The notes under the pieces were generated by a model, which saw nothing but the letters and a program-made list of their open reading frames with translations, had not been told where the DNA came from and did no database searches. Positions 45,332 to 54,151 of a DNA stretch of 64,000 nt are shown piece by piece; positions within the stretch are counted from its first letter, which is position 1, and each line of letters begins with the position of its first letter. Both the position numbers and the translations under genes were made by a program. The stretch is from Devosia sp. (GTDB taxonomy: Bacteria > Pseudomonadota > Alphaproteobacteria > Rhizobiales > Devosiaceae). The stretch spans positions 1 through 64,000 of the forward strand of contig NZ_JACZKG010000032.1 of NCBI RefSeq assembly GCF_014860165.1, in the 5' to 3' direction.

Positions 45332-46335
45332 GCGGGGTGGACTGGCGACCGCTGGCTGTCGCGGGAAGCGACAAAGCGGTCAAATTCCGGCGTCAGCCGC
45401 CCCAGGGTGCGGATCATCATCCCCCGTCCACGCAGCCGTAGGGCCTCGAGCGGGGACACATGCCCGGCAAGCTGCTGACCGATCAGGGCTTTGCCGACAT
45501 GCTCCGCCCGGACGCCCACTGAGGCCGTGAACCGGGGATTGGTCATGAAAGCGGCGCGGCGGTCTGGGCTGCTCTCGTTCCACACCTTCTGCCGCAAGGC
45601 CTGCACGGCCCGCTTGAGGTCCAGCTCGCGCCGGAGATACCCGGCCTTCAGCTCGGCGTTGCGGGTGGTCTGTTCGGCATTCTCCGCCCAGACCGCCAGC
45701 GGCTCCATCGCCACAAACACCGGTTCGGCGACTGAATAGGTCCGCAGATATTCCTGCAACGTGGCCGTGCAGGCATAGCCGATTTCGAGGGGCGACCGCG
45801 CCCGCACCGACCAGAACAGGCCGCCATTGGACACCCCGATCCCGGCCAGCAGCGCCAGCCGAAACTCCTCGGCCGAATAAAGCCCCTCGGTGAACAGGTC
45901 GTCGAGCACACCCATGGTGCCGACACTGGCCGCCGCCGTGCCGCTGGCATGCTCGATCAACTGGTTGCGTAGCACGATCTCGACACCCTCGCGGCGCGCC
46001 AGCGCGATATTGGCGGCGCAGAAATCGGGCAGGATGAAGTTATCGTCCTCGACGACGCAGAAGAAGTCTGCGCCATGCGGATTGTCCGCCGCGAAGCAGT
46101 GATCGATGTTGCGGGACGCAAAGAGCTGCGGCTTGTTGGCGGTGTAGCGAATGCGTGGGTCACCTAGCTCGGCCACGACAAACCGCCCCGCCTCGGAGGG
46201 GTCGTCATCGAACACGTCGCAGACCCAGTGGGGCGAGGTCTGCGCAATCATCGATTGCAGGGCGCGGCGCAGCGCCTCGGGACGCTTATAGGTGGGGGTT
46301 CGGAAGTGGACGAGGTCGGGCTGGTGCTGCGACAT
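45328..46335 (-). CDS. Family 2-like glycosyltransferase
   Basis: A 335-residue protein with a GT-A fold start (RTPTYKRPEALRRAL), an ASRNIDHC segment and the metal-binding-type motif VVEDDNF near residue 95. Sugar specificity is unknown. Its first 50 bases overlap the end of the polymerase gene, a long overlap even for this compact operon. The ATG at 46335 was kept because it gives the natural GT-A N-terminus. It should add one sugar of the exopolysaccharide repeat unit. Confidence 0.78.
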   Translation of the reverse strand: MSQHQPDLVHFRTPTYKRPEALRRALQSMIAQTSPHWVCDVFDDDPSEAGRFVVAELGDPRIRYTANKPQLFASRNIDHCFAADNPHGADFFCVVEDDNFILPDFCAANIALARREGVEIVLRNQLIEHASGTAAASVGTMGVLDDLFTEGLYSAEEFRLALLAGIGVSNGGLFWSVRARSPLEIGYACTATLQEYLRTYSVAEPVFVAMEPLAVWAENAEQTTRNAELKAGYLRRELDLKRAVQALRQKVWNESSPDRRAAFMTNPRFTASVGVRAEHVGKALIGQQLAGHVSPLEALRLRGRGMMIRTLGRLTPEFDRFVASRDSQRSPVHPA

Positions 46336-47578
46336 GGCTCAGGATTCCTTCAGGACGGGGCCGCCGCGGCATGGCGGCAGCTTGGCGACGCAGGGCGATG
46401 AGCCCGGCCGCGGCATAAATCAGGGTGGCGACACCCAAGATCGAGCGAATGGAAAATTCGAAGAACACTTCCACCTCGATGAAGCTGCGCAGGATCATCA
46501 GCGTCTGCAGCGAAAGCAGCAGCGCATTGGGCGCATTGGGGCGAGAAAAAGTGTAGATCGCCATGAGAATGGCGCCGCCATACATGATGGCGACCTGCAG
46601 AGCCAAGCCGATCAGGCCGATCTCGACGGCGTTGGAAATGTAGGTGTTGTGGAAGTTGAAGCCGGCGCCCGAGGGCACGTCGAACATCGCCCACAGCTCT
46701 TCGGCGGGGGCGAAGCCGAGCACCCAGAAAGCGCGGTAGCCCAGGCCCTGCAGGGGTCGTTCTGCTATGTAGCTCAGGCCTGTAGCCCAAAGATCGGTAC
46801 GTCCGGTCAGCGTGGCGTCCTTGCCCGATCCCTCAAGAATCCCCGCGAGCAGCGCGTCGCCGGTGGTGATGACGACCACCACCAATGCTGCCGCGAGAAT
46901 GACCAGCATAGCGAACATGAACAGTTTCTGGACGCCGGTAAGGCGTGCCGAAAGGATGCTGAACACCACGATGGCGGCACAAGGGGCGACCATCAGGCTG
47001 GCGCCTGCCGATTGGGCAAGTACGAGCAGTGGGGCCGACGCAACCGCCCCGGCCATGCCGGCAAGGCGCAGCAGCCAATGCGACTTGCCATCTACCGCCA
47101 CGGCGATCGAGATGAGCGCAAAGACCGCGATATGGGCCGCAAAGGCATTCTTGCTGCCAAAGACGCCAAGCCAGGCCCCGCCTGTGCCCGTGCGGCCAAA
47201 CAGGATGCTGGCTATGACGCCTATGCCGTAGACCAGGAACATCAGGCGCATCAGGGCGGTCGTCGACAGGCGACCGGTAATGACGATGGCGACCACGAAG
47301 GTGAAGGCCAGTTGCGCGCCATAGCGCAGCGAATTGGCTGGATACTGCGACCACAGCGCCGTCAGCAGGCAGTAGGCGGGCAACAGCAATACGAACCACC
47401 ATCGACCTACGCTATCGATGCTGGCAGGCACGTTGCTGATGACGAGCAGCCCGCTACAGGCCATGAATGTCAGCGCAGCAAGCGGCCCGAACATGGCATT
47501 CAGCACCAGGGCAGCGAAGGCGCCGAAGATCAGCAGATAGGCCACGTCTATGGTCAAGCGGGGCGGCAGTGTGGTCAT
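46286..47578 (-). CDS. O-antigen ligase/polymerase-like membrane protein (ExoQ-like)
   Basis: A 430-residue membrane protein with about 10-12 helices and a large periplasmic loop containing GRTDLWATGLSYIAERPLQG, the Wzy_C/O-antigen-ligase signature, with catalytic-type Arg residues. In this cluster it is most likely the polymerase of the repeat unit, as ExoQ is. The ATG at 47578 overlaps the upstream glycosyltransferase stop (ATGA); the frame is open for 99 codons further upstream but that part is antiparallel shadow without the family's N-terminus. Confidence 0.85.
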   Translation of the reverse strand: MTTLPPRLTIDVAYLLIFGAFAALVLNAMFGPLAALTFMACSGLLVISNVPASIDSVGRWWFVLLLPAYCLLTALWSQYPANSLRYGAQLAFTFVVAIVITGRLSTTALMRLMFLVYGIGVIASILFGRTGTGGAWLGVFGSKNAFAAHIAVFALISIAVAVDGKSHWLLRLAGMAGAVASAPLLVLAQSAGASLMVAPCAAIVVFSILSARLTGVQKLFMFAMLVILAAALVVVVITTGDALLAGILEGSGKDATLTGRTDLWATGLSYIAERPLQGLGYRAFWVLGFAPAEELWAMFDVPSGAGFNFHNTYISNAVEIGLIGLALQVAIMYGGAILMAIYTFSRPNAPNALLLSLQTLMILRSFIEVEVFFEFSIRSILGVATLIYAAAGLIALRRQAAAMPRRPRPEGILSHVAAPARPRPLPNPHL

Positions 47579-48801
47579 GACGCCTCCGGCACGGCGCTGG
47601 CATCGGCCAGCATCACCTCGGGGATGAAGCCCGCGGCGTAGCGACCGGCCTGATCCAGCGCTACGCAGCGCGTGCCGGCATAGGAGGCGAGCTCGCGCCA
47701 GGTGCCACGCGGCCGGGGTGCGGACCAGTCGACCAGGGCGGTCGGCACATAATCCGGCACGATCCTGCTCGCGCCTGAGCTTCCCTGCCCTCCCAACACG
47801 AGGGGCTCGGATGGACGTGGGGCCGCCTTGTCGTCCCGCTCGCGGTGCTGCCGCCCCTCCATGAATGAGCGCCACAGGCGACCGAAATGACCCGGATTTC
47901 GCCTCAGCAGCCGAAGTGCCTGCCCGAGCTTCCGTTCCTTGATGCTCGATACCAGATCTTCATAGGCCAGGCCCTGCTGCAGAGCGGCCAGGCGGGTTGC
48001 GAGGGCAGCGGCAAGTTCGGTGGACAGGGGCTGGCGGGTGGCGACAAAGGCACGTTGCCGTTCCACCATGGCCTTCATGTCACCGACCGACAGCCGGTGG
48101 GAGATCGAGGCGGAATGGCGCCGATAGAGATAGAGCGGCTCCGGCGCGACGACCATGCGCGCATTGTCGAGCAGCAGCCGCAACACGAAGTCATAGTCCT
48201 CCCCGATGCGCAGGGCCTCGTCGTAGCGCACACCCCTGAGCCGCTCGGCGCGGATCATCGGCTTGAGGTAGCCAAGCGCGGGGGAGCCATCGAGACCCGC
48301 CAGGACCCACTGCATGGGGGACACGATGAAGCTGGCTTGGGCCTCGGCGCCCAACATCAGCTTGGGCGGGCTGCCGTCCTCGTGGAACAGCAGCAGGTCG
48401 TCGGCAACGATGTCGGCATCGTGCCGTGCGGCCACCGCGAGCAGTCGCTCGAAGCGCTCCGGATGGATGATATCGTCGGAATCCACGATGGCGACCCAAT
48501 CGCCGCGCGCCAGGTCCAGCGCCCGGTTGCGGCAGTGGGCGGGGCCGCGATTGGCCTCTTCAGTAGCCACGCGAATGCGGGGATCGTCCGCCATCATGGC
48601 GCGCACCAGGGCCAGGCTGTTGTCACGCGAGGCATCGTCGCTGACGATGATCTCGACATCGCCCATCGTCTGACCGAGTACGGACCTGATGGCGGGTACA
48701 ATTCGCCCACCAGCCTGGAAGTTGGCCATGATGACGGAGATGAGCGGCCCGCCCCTGGTCCGTCTGTCCGATGACTGCATCTGCGCACCCGCTTCCGGCA
48801 T
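47575..48801 (-). CDS. Family 2 glycosyltransferase
   Basis: A 408-residue GT2 enzyme. The N-terminal SVIMANFQAGG strand, VSDDASRDNS, NRGPAHCRNRALDLA and the DxD motif in AIVDSDDIIHP are all intact. The C-terminal 150 residues form a helical tail. Succinoglycan enzymes such as ExoO and ExoU have the same fold, but the acceptor here cannot be named. The ATG at 48801 and the ATG at 48780 are both possible starts, neither with a strong ribosome site. It precedes the polymerase gene with a four-base overlap. Confidence 0.85.
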   Translation of the reverse strand: MPEAGAQMQSSDRRTRGGPLISVIMANFQAGGRIVPAIRSVLGQTMGDVEIIVSDDASRDNSLALVRAMMADDPRIRVATEEANRGPAHCRNRALDLARGDWVAIVDSDDIIHPERFERLLAVAARHDADIVADDLLLFHEDGSPPKLMLGAEAQASFIVSPMQWVLAGLDGSPALGYLKPMIRAERLRGVRYDEALRIGEDYDFVLRLLLDNARMVVAPEPLYLYRRHSASISHRLSVGDMKAMVERQRAFVATRQPLSTELAAALATRLAALQQGLAYEDLVSSIKERKLGQALRLLRRNPGHFGRLWRSFMEGRQHRERDDKAAPRPSEPLVLGGQGSSGASRIVPDYVPTALVDWSAPRPRGTWRELASYAGTRCVALDQAGRYAAGFIPEVMLADASAVPEAS

Positions 48802-48804
48802 CGC

Positions 48805-49185
48805 CTAGGCGACGCTCTCGCCCGGCTCTGCCTTGGGTGCGAGGGTCCGATCCACCTGCCCCAGCAAGTCCTCGAGCCGCTGGATCTGGGTATCGAGCTG
48901 CGCCATGCGCTGCCGGGCGCGGGACCCGTTCTGCTCGGCAGAGCCTATCGCGCGCTCGTCGAGCGGCTCACGCTTGCCATAGTCAGCCGAGTTGTCCATC
49001 AGCGTGGCGGCCTGGGCGTAATAGAAATTCATGCGCTGGCCGAGGCCATCGCGCTCGCGGCGGGCATCGGCCAGGGCCATGGCGATGGCATTGCTGATCG
49101 TGCCGAAGCGCGCCTCGTCGGTCTCGGCGTCCCGACTCGGATTGCGAGACCGAAATGCACGCGGACGCATCGTAAACATCTTCAT
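48805..49185 (-). CDS. Small helical hypothetical protein in the exo operon
   Basis: A 126-residue soluble protein, not recognised. It is almost all helix, with a heptad-like stretch near residues 80-115 (MAQLDTQIQRLEDLLGQV) suggesting a coiled coil. There is no membrane helix, so it is not the ExoX inhibitor found beside exoY in Sinorhizobium. GAGGAG stands 6 bases before the ATG at 49185; an ATG at 49191 touches that site. It lies directly between exoY and the glycosyltransferase gene, 10 bases after exoY, so it is likely part of the exo machinery. Confidence 0.65.
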   Translation of the reverse strand: MKMFTMRPRAFRSRNPSRDAETDEARFGTISNAIAMALADARRERDGLGQRMNFYYAQAATLMDNSADYGKREPLDERAIGSAEQNGSRARQRMAQLDTQIQRLEDLLGQVDRTLAPKAEPGESVA

Positions 49186-49195
49186 GGCCATCTCC

Positions 49196-49867
49196 TCAGC
49201 GGCTGCCGGTGCGCATGATGACGACCTTGACGGTCTTGAGCAGGATCACGAAGTCGCCGAGGAAGGACCACTCGCGGACATAGAGGCTGTCGAGCTGGAC
49301 GCGCTGGTCGTAGTCGACGTCGCTACGCCCACTGACCTGCCATAGACCCGTAATCCCCGGCCGAACGGCCGCATAGTGTTCGATCTGGTCGGCATAGCGG
49401 ACCACTTCGTCCTGAACGATGGGCCGCGGGCCCACCAGGCTCATCTCGCCGCGGATGACGTTGATGAGCTGCGGCAGCTCATCAAGGCTGGTCACCCGCA
49501 GGAAGCGGCCCAGGGGCGTGATGCGGGGATCGTCGCGCAGCTTCTGCGTTGCCTCCCACTCGGCCCGGGCCTGCGGGAACATTTCGAGGTGCCTTTGCAG
49601 CGCTTCCTGGGAGTTGACCACCATCGAGCGGAACTTGAGGCATCTGAAGCGCTTGCCGTTCTGGCCGATCCGCTCATGCGAGAACAGCACCGGCCCGCGA
49701 TCGGCGGAAAACAGGATGACGGCGATGAAGAACATCGCCGGCAGGGCGAATATCAGCATGAGGGACGCGGCCGTGATATCGAACGCCCGCTTGGCGCCGG
49801 CGCCGCGTCGTGCGCCGAACTTGGAATCGAGGTCTGACGAACCGACTTCAGCATTTGTGATCGACAT
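49196..49867 (-). CDS. exoY: Undecaprenyl-phosphate sugar phosphotransferase (ExoY-like)
   Basis: A 223-residue initiating enzyme that loads the first sugar-1-phosphate, galactose in succinoglycan, onto the lipid carrier. One N-terminal membrane helix (about 25-50) is followed by the catalytic domain with KFRSM, the TSLDELPQLINV block, GPRP and RPGITGLWQVSGR. These are the conserved motifs of the bacterial sugar transferase family. The ATG at 49867 has GAGAGAA upstream. It is the first gene of the leftward exo operon reaching to 43856. Confidence 0.9.
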   Translation of the reverse strand: MSITNAEVGSSDLDSKFGARRGAGAKRAFDITAASLMLIFALPAMFFIAVILFSADRGPVLFSHERIGQNGKRFRCLKFRSMVVNSQEALQRHLEMFPQARAEWEATQKLRDDPRITPLGRFLRVTSLDELPQLINVIRGEMSLVGPRPIVQDEVVRYADQIEHYAAVRPGITGLWQVSGRSDVDYDQRVQLDSLYVREWSFLGDFVILLKTVKVVIMRTGSR

Positions 49868-50299
49868 GATGTTCTCTCGCGAAGTTTGAAGCCTTGATAA
49901 CCAGCGGCGCTCAATCGTCTCTCGGAGGCATGGAACATCGTTCGCGAAAGCGCACGCTCCCACGGTGTCCCAACCGGTCGAACAGTTCTGATCTATCCCC
50001 GGAGCCTACGCCGGGTTCGCCGCACTTTGACGATACCGCCTCCGTGACCGGATCGCGCATCGCCATTGGCAGGAGGCAAACATGATCGGATTGGCGTGGC
50101 AACGCCGGGTGCGCATGGCTGCAATGCGCCTCCCAGTCACAAATTCACCCCAAAGCGACGGGGGCCGGCAAAGGCAAATCACCCCGCCAAGTGCAGGCAG
50201 GGTGCACCGGGTACGACTGAAAAGACTATCGTTTCTGCTATTCTATGCCGGAGTGCCCAGGCAAGTAATGCAGCGGAGCGGCTCAAAAGGAGCCAAGAC
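49868..50299. other. 432-bp region upstream of exoY
   Basis: This stretch should contain the exoY operon promoter, which cannot be placed with confidence. An 86-codon frame on the plus strand (50082-50342) has a perfect AGGAGG site, but its Arg-rich composition looks like chance translation and it overlaps the small gene at 50300. Nothing else was recognised. Confidence 0.45.
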
Positions 50300-50482
50300 T
50301 CACCAATTGAACAGGAAGGCGATGCCGTTCCACATCAGGTAGACGCCGACCCAGGCGATCGCCATCACGCCGATGGCGACGAGCCCCCACGGCCAGGGAA
50401 ATTCCGCGCGCGCCCTTCCCTGCGGAACGGCCGTCATCGGCGCCTTGCGCAACTGACCTTCTTTGGGTCCCTTTGGCTCCAC
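50300..50482 (-). CDS. 60-residue single-span membrane protein
   Basis: A small protein with a charged N-terminal half and a C-terminal Trp/Phe-rich membrane helix (WPWGLVAIGVMAIAWVGVYL), ending FLFNW. The start is a GTG at 50482 with GGGAGG 5 bases upstream; no ATG gives a sensible start. Proteins of this size and shape are common hypotheticals in Hyphomicrobiales. It lies alone between the exoY operon and galU, so a role in polysaccharide synthesis is possible but unsupported. Confidence 0.55.
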   Translation of the reverse strand: MEPKGPKEGQLRKAPMTAVPQGRARAEFPWPWGLVAIGVMAIAWVGVYLMWNGIAFLFNW

Positions 50483-50924
50483 GAAAACCTCCCATGGCCA
50501 CCGCCAGATGCGGCAAACGGTCGACCGCGTCGACAAGCTGCCAACTGTACCCGCAGGCTGGGTAGCATGCGGCGGTAAATACAACCCTCATGCGCGAGGC
50601 GAAATAGGTCTGGCGATCACGACTGCGTTGAGCGCTCGCCGCCACCGGCCCAGTGCGCAAGCAAGATGTGGCACCATCAGGTTATTTCCAGTGGTGCGGC
50701 GCTTCAACCAAAATTACTTGCCAATTCTGAAGGCCCCAGAAAAAGCAGACCTGACAGGGAGCTGAAAATGCGGCCAAAACCCGCGCGGATGCCTTCCAAT
50801 TGGGCAAATCAGGTCAGCAGCATATCTGCAATCGAGCCATGCAACGACATTTGGCGTTTCAGGTGGATCGACTTGTGCGGAGATGGTCCAATCCACTCGG
50901 CTTACACTGAATAAGGAGAGTGCG
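50483..50924. other. 442-bp intergenic region before galU
   Basis: No gene was found. The region is less GC-rich than its surroundings in the part 50660-50900 and should hold divergent promoters for the small membrane protein and galU. Short inverted repeats are present (GCACCA with TGGTGC, GACCTGA with TCAGGTC), but none is convincing as an operator. Confidence 0.45.
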
Positions 50925-51836
50925 TTGTCCAAACGTGTAAAAACTGCCGTATTTCCGGTCGCGGGACTGGGAACCCGCTTCCTGCCCGCCACCAAGGCAA
51001 TGCCCAAGGAGATGCTCACGGTGGTCGACAGGCCGCTCATCCAATATGCGGTCGACGAAGCGCGTGAAGCGGGAATCACCCATTTCGTCTTCGTGACCGG
51101 CCGCAACAAGGGCGTCATCGAGGACCATTTCGACCGTCAGTTTGAGCTGGAAGCAACCCTGGAGGCGCGCGGCAAAACCCGCATTCTCAAGGACCTGCAA
51201 CAGGATCTGCCATCGGCGGGCCGCACCAGCTTCACGCGCCAACAGGAGCCATTGGGCCTGGGTCATGCCGTCTGGTGCGCCCGCGATATCGTCGGCGACG
51301 AACCATTCGCCCTGCTGTTGCCCGATATGCTCTTCAAGGGCCGCCGCGGCGTGCTCAAGCAGATGATGGAAACCTACGAAGTGACCGGCGGCAATGTCGT
51401 CGCTGTCGAGGAAGTGCCGATGGCCGAGGTGTCGTCCTACGGCGTCGTGGGGCGGGGCGAAGGCGACGATAATGGCTTCCGCATCAACGGCATGGTCGAA
51501 AAACCCGCTATTGCCGACGCCCCGTCGAACCTCATCATTTCCGGCCGCTATATCCTGCAGCCGGAGATTTTCTCGCTGCTTGCCGATCAGCCGCGGGGAG
51601 CGGGAGGGGAAATTCAGATAACGGACGCCATGCAGACACTGATGCAGCGGCAGCCCTTTATTGGCGTGAAGTATGAAGGCCAGTCCTTCGACTGCGGCTC
51701 CAAGATCGGGTTCCTCACGGCCAATGTCGCCTACGCGCTCGACCGGGAAGATATCGGCGACGACTTCCTGGCCGCACTGGCCAGGATCGGGCTGCACAAC
51801 GCCCTGATGGAAGGCTTCAAGATTGCTGCCGAATAG
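50925..51836 (+). CDS. galU: UTP-glucose-1-phosphate uridylyltransferase
   Basis: GalU (ExoN in Sinorhizobium) makes UDP-glucose, the donor of glucose residues for the exopolysaccharide. The nucleotide-binding start [17 protein letters not shown], the KEML Lys and the later EKP and GRYIL blocks are conserved. A TTG start at 50925 is preceded by AAGGAG. Length is 303 residues. It is the only rightward gene between two leftward exo operons and ends in a strong hairpin shared with exoP. Confidence 0.95.
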   Translation: MSKRVKTAVFPVAGLGTRFLPATKAMPKEMLTVVDRPLIQYAVDEAREAGITHFVFVTGRNKGVIEDHFDRQFELEATLEARGKTRILKDLQQDLPSAGRTSFTRQQEPLGLGHAVWCARDIVGDEPFALLLPDMLFKGRRGVLKQMMETYEVTGGNVVAVEEVPMAEVSSYGVVGRGEGDDNGFRINGMVEKPAIADAPSNLIISGRYILQPEIFSLLADQPRGAGGEIQITDAMQTLMQRQPFIGVKYEGQSFDCGSKIGFLTANVAYALDREDIGDDFLAALARIGLHNALMEGFKIAAE

Positions 51837-51864
51837 CCGCGAGATTGCTGCCAGCTAGCCGTGA

Positions 51865-51890
51865 GACGGCGCCCCTAGTTGGGCGCCGTC
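51865..51890. terminator. Bidirectional terminator hairpin between galU and exoP
   Basis: GACGGCGCCC (51865-51874) and GGGCGCCGTC (51881-51890) form a perfect 10-bp stem around the 6-base loop CTAGTT. The exoP stop codon lies inside that loop, so one arm codes for its last residues. Position between convergent gene ends fits a two-way terminator, although T-runs are short. Confidence 0.65.
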
Positions 51891-54109
51891 TGCATCTGTT
51901 GCTCCGCCCGATAGGCGAACCGCTCCAGCCCCCCGATATCGGTAAACCTGGGCAGCGCGTTCAAATCCACATTATTGAGCACCACGCCGACAATGTAGTC
52001 GGTCAGTTCCGGCTCCTCTTCGAGCAGACCCGTGAGCAGCCGGCGAGGCGTCTTGCCCCATTCCGCCACCAGGATAGCCCCATCGGTGAGCGGCAATACC
52101 GACAGTGCGCCGACGACCAGCGCCAATGCCGGCAGATCCAGCAGCACATAGTCGAATTCGCCACGAGCCTCGGCCAGCACCTTCTGCATCACGATGCCCG
52201 AAAGGTCCCCGCCCCCGGATTCGGGAGCCGAGGCGGAGAGGCTGACAATCCCCGTTTCGCTGTCGGTCACGACGATCCTGCGCCAATCGCCCATTTGCGA
52301 AGGCAGGACGCGCACCGGCATCGCCGTGCGGCCCTGCGGCGTGATCTCATCGGCATTGATGATGAGGACCCGTGAACCGGAGGCGGCCAGCATTTCGGCA
52401 AAGGACGCCGCAAAGGTGGACTTCCCCTCGCCCGGCAAAGCCGACAGCACCCCGATGACGGCCGTCCCACGGTCTGCCACCGGCTGCAGCGCCAGGCGGG
52501 TGGCCCTCAGCGTCTCCATATACGGGCGACCCCAGCGCGGGCCGCTGCGCTGGCCGAAGGCGTGGCGGACCAGAGTGCGGATCGTCCGGCGCGATTCCGT
52601 CTGCGGCAGGCCGCCATCGACCTGAAGCCTTGGGAAATAGCCCAGGAAGCGCAAGCCCAACTGGCGCCTGACCTGCGACCCCACGCGGAAGCCACGATCG
52701 CGCAGCTCGATGACCGCCGCCAGCATGGTGCCCATGAAGGCACCGGCGATGAGGGCTGCGGCTACAATGACCATGACCTTCGGGCTGGAGGGCTGCTCGG
52801 GCAGCAGCGCATCGGTAACGATGCGGATGGAGGGGATCGGGAAGCTCTGGCGCTGCACCGATTCCTCATAGCGCAACAGATAGCTGTTATAGAGCGATCG
52901 CAGGGCGTCGGAGCGCTGCTGGAGTTCGTTGAGCCGGACCTGTTCCTGACTGATCAGTCCAGCACTTTGCCCCTCCGCATCGATATCGCGGCGCAGGCCC
53001 GCCTCCTGCTGTGTCGCGATGGACAGTTGGGTACGGTATTGCTCGTCCAGATTCTGCAGCAAGGCATAGATGCGGCTGTCGAGCCCGGCCTTTTCCGCCG
53101 CCAGCACCTGCAATTGCGGGTGATCCTCGCCAAAGCTGGAACGAACCTCCGCGATCCGGCTGGTGAGCGCCGCCGATTGGGTGCGCAGCACCGCAATTTC
53201 GGCAGGGTCGACCTGGGTTCCGCTCAGCAGGGAGACATTGGCGGCGGCCGCTTCCGGCCCGGCTGCCACCACGGTCTGCAACTGATCCGACAGGGCACGC
53301 AGTCGCGCCGTCTCGGCCTGCGCCTCCGCCAACTGATTGGACAGGGCCTCGATGCGCTGATTGGTCAGGTTGGTATCTTGCCCGACCGACAGCCCGGTCT
53401 GCTGGCGATATTGTTCGATGGCAAGGCTCGCGGTTCGCTGGCTCTCGCCGATTTCAGCCAGCCGCTGCTGCAGCCAGTCCGACGCGGCACTGGTTGCCTC
53501 GAGTTCCGCGTTGAGCTGGTCTTCGAGCAGCGCCTCGGCATAGGCGCGGGCAATGCGCTGTGCCAGCTCAGGCGTCGTCGCCTCATAGCCCACCCGGATG
53601 ATCGAGCTGCGGCCCATGCGATCGACCTGCACATTGGCCCGCAACATGCCCACCACCTCTTCGATGCTGGCCTCGAGGTTGGCAGGGCGCGCGGCACGAC
53701 CGAATGGCAGCAGCCCGCGCACCCGCTGGCTGAACGAAGGCGGCGGATTGAGGAATTCCTGGTCGGTCGTCAGGTTTTCGGCCTCTGCCACGGCCGTGGC
53801 GACGCGGCTGGACCGGAGCACCTCGATCTGGTTGAGCACCTGGGCTTCCAGATCAACGCTGCTGGTCGTGGGTTCCCCGTCCCCCGCAGCCTGCTCCAGG
53901 TTGCGGTCCAGCAGCACCTGTCCGGCCGAGAGGTAGCTGCGCGGTGCCAGCGACAGATAGAACGTCGCCAGCACCAGGGTCACCAGCACGCACGATCCCA
54001 GCACCACCGCGTGCCGACGCAGCAGCGACAGGATACGCTCGAGATCGATGGTCTTGAGGTCGGACGGTAGCGGCGCCAACGTCTCGGGGTATCCAGTCTT
54101 TTCAAGCAT
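51875..54109 (-). CDS. exoP: Exopolysaccharide co-polymerase (ExoP/Wzz-BY-kinase family)
   Basis: A 744-residue inner-membrane protein. It has an N-terminal Wzz domain after a first helix (about 35-55), a long periplasmic coiled-coil region with the GNVR block to about residue 430, a second helix (about 445-470) and a cytoplasmic ATPase domain. Walker A is PGEGKST. The A' motif reads VLIINADE instead of the usual DAD-x-R, and no tyrosine cluster exists at the C-terminus, so tyrosine autokinase activity is doubtful. It controls chain length and export with the OPX protein. Confidence 0.88.
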   Translation of the reverse strand: MLEKTGYPETLAPLPSDLKTIDLERILSLLRRHAVVLGSCVLVTLVLATFYLSLAPRSYLSAGQVLLDRNLEQAAGDGEPTTSSVDLEAQVLNQIEVLRSSRVATAVAEAENLTTDQEFLNPPPSFSQRVRGLLPFGRAARPANLEASIEEVVGMLRANVQVDRMGRSSIIRVGYEATTPELAQRIARAYAEALLEDQLNAELEATSAASDWLQQRLAEIGESQRTASLAIEQYRQQTGLSVGQDTNLTNQRIEALSNQLAEAQAETARLRALSDQLQTVVAAGPEAAAANVSLLSGTQVDPAEIAVLRTQSAALTSRIAEVRSSFGEDHPQLQVLAAEKAGLDSRIYALLQNLDEQYRTQLSIATQQEAGLRRDIDAEGQSAGLISQEQVRLNELQQRSDALRSLYNSYLLRYEESVQRQSFPIPSIRIVTDALLPEQPSSPKVMVIVAAALIAGAFMGTMLAAVIELRDRGFRVGSQVRRQLGLRFLGYFPRLQVDGGLPQTESRRTIRTLVRHAFGQRSGPRWGRPYMETLRATRLALQPVADRGTAVIGVLSALPGEGKSTFAASFAEMLAASGSRVLIINADEITPQGRTAMPVRVLPSQMGDWRRIVVTDSETGIVSLSASAPESGGGDLSGIVMQKVLAEARGEFDYVLLDLPALALVVGALSVLPLTDGAILVAEWGKTPRRLLTGLLEEEPELTDYIVGVVLNNVDLNALPRFTDIGGLERFAYRAEQQMQTAPN

Positions 54110-54151
54110 ATTTTGAACTCCGCCATTCTGGCTGGGAGGAAAAGGGGACGC

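Noticed and set aside
48805-49185. Small gene next to exoY considered as exoX
   Set aside because: ExoX is a short membrane protein, whereas this one is a soluble helical protein without a membrane segment.
50082-50342. 86-codon plus-strand frame with a perfect AGGAGG site
   Set aside because: The product is Arg-rich without recognisable features and its end overlaps the better-supported minus-strand gene at 50300. Left out as a gene, but not impossible as a leader peptide.
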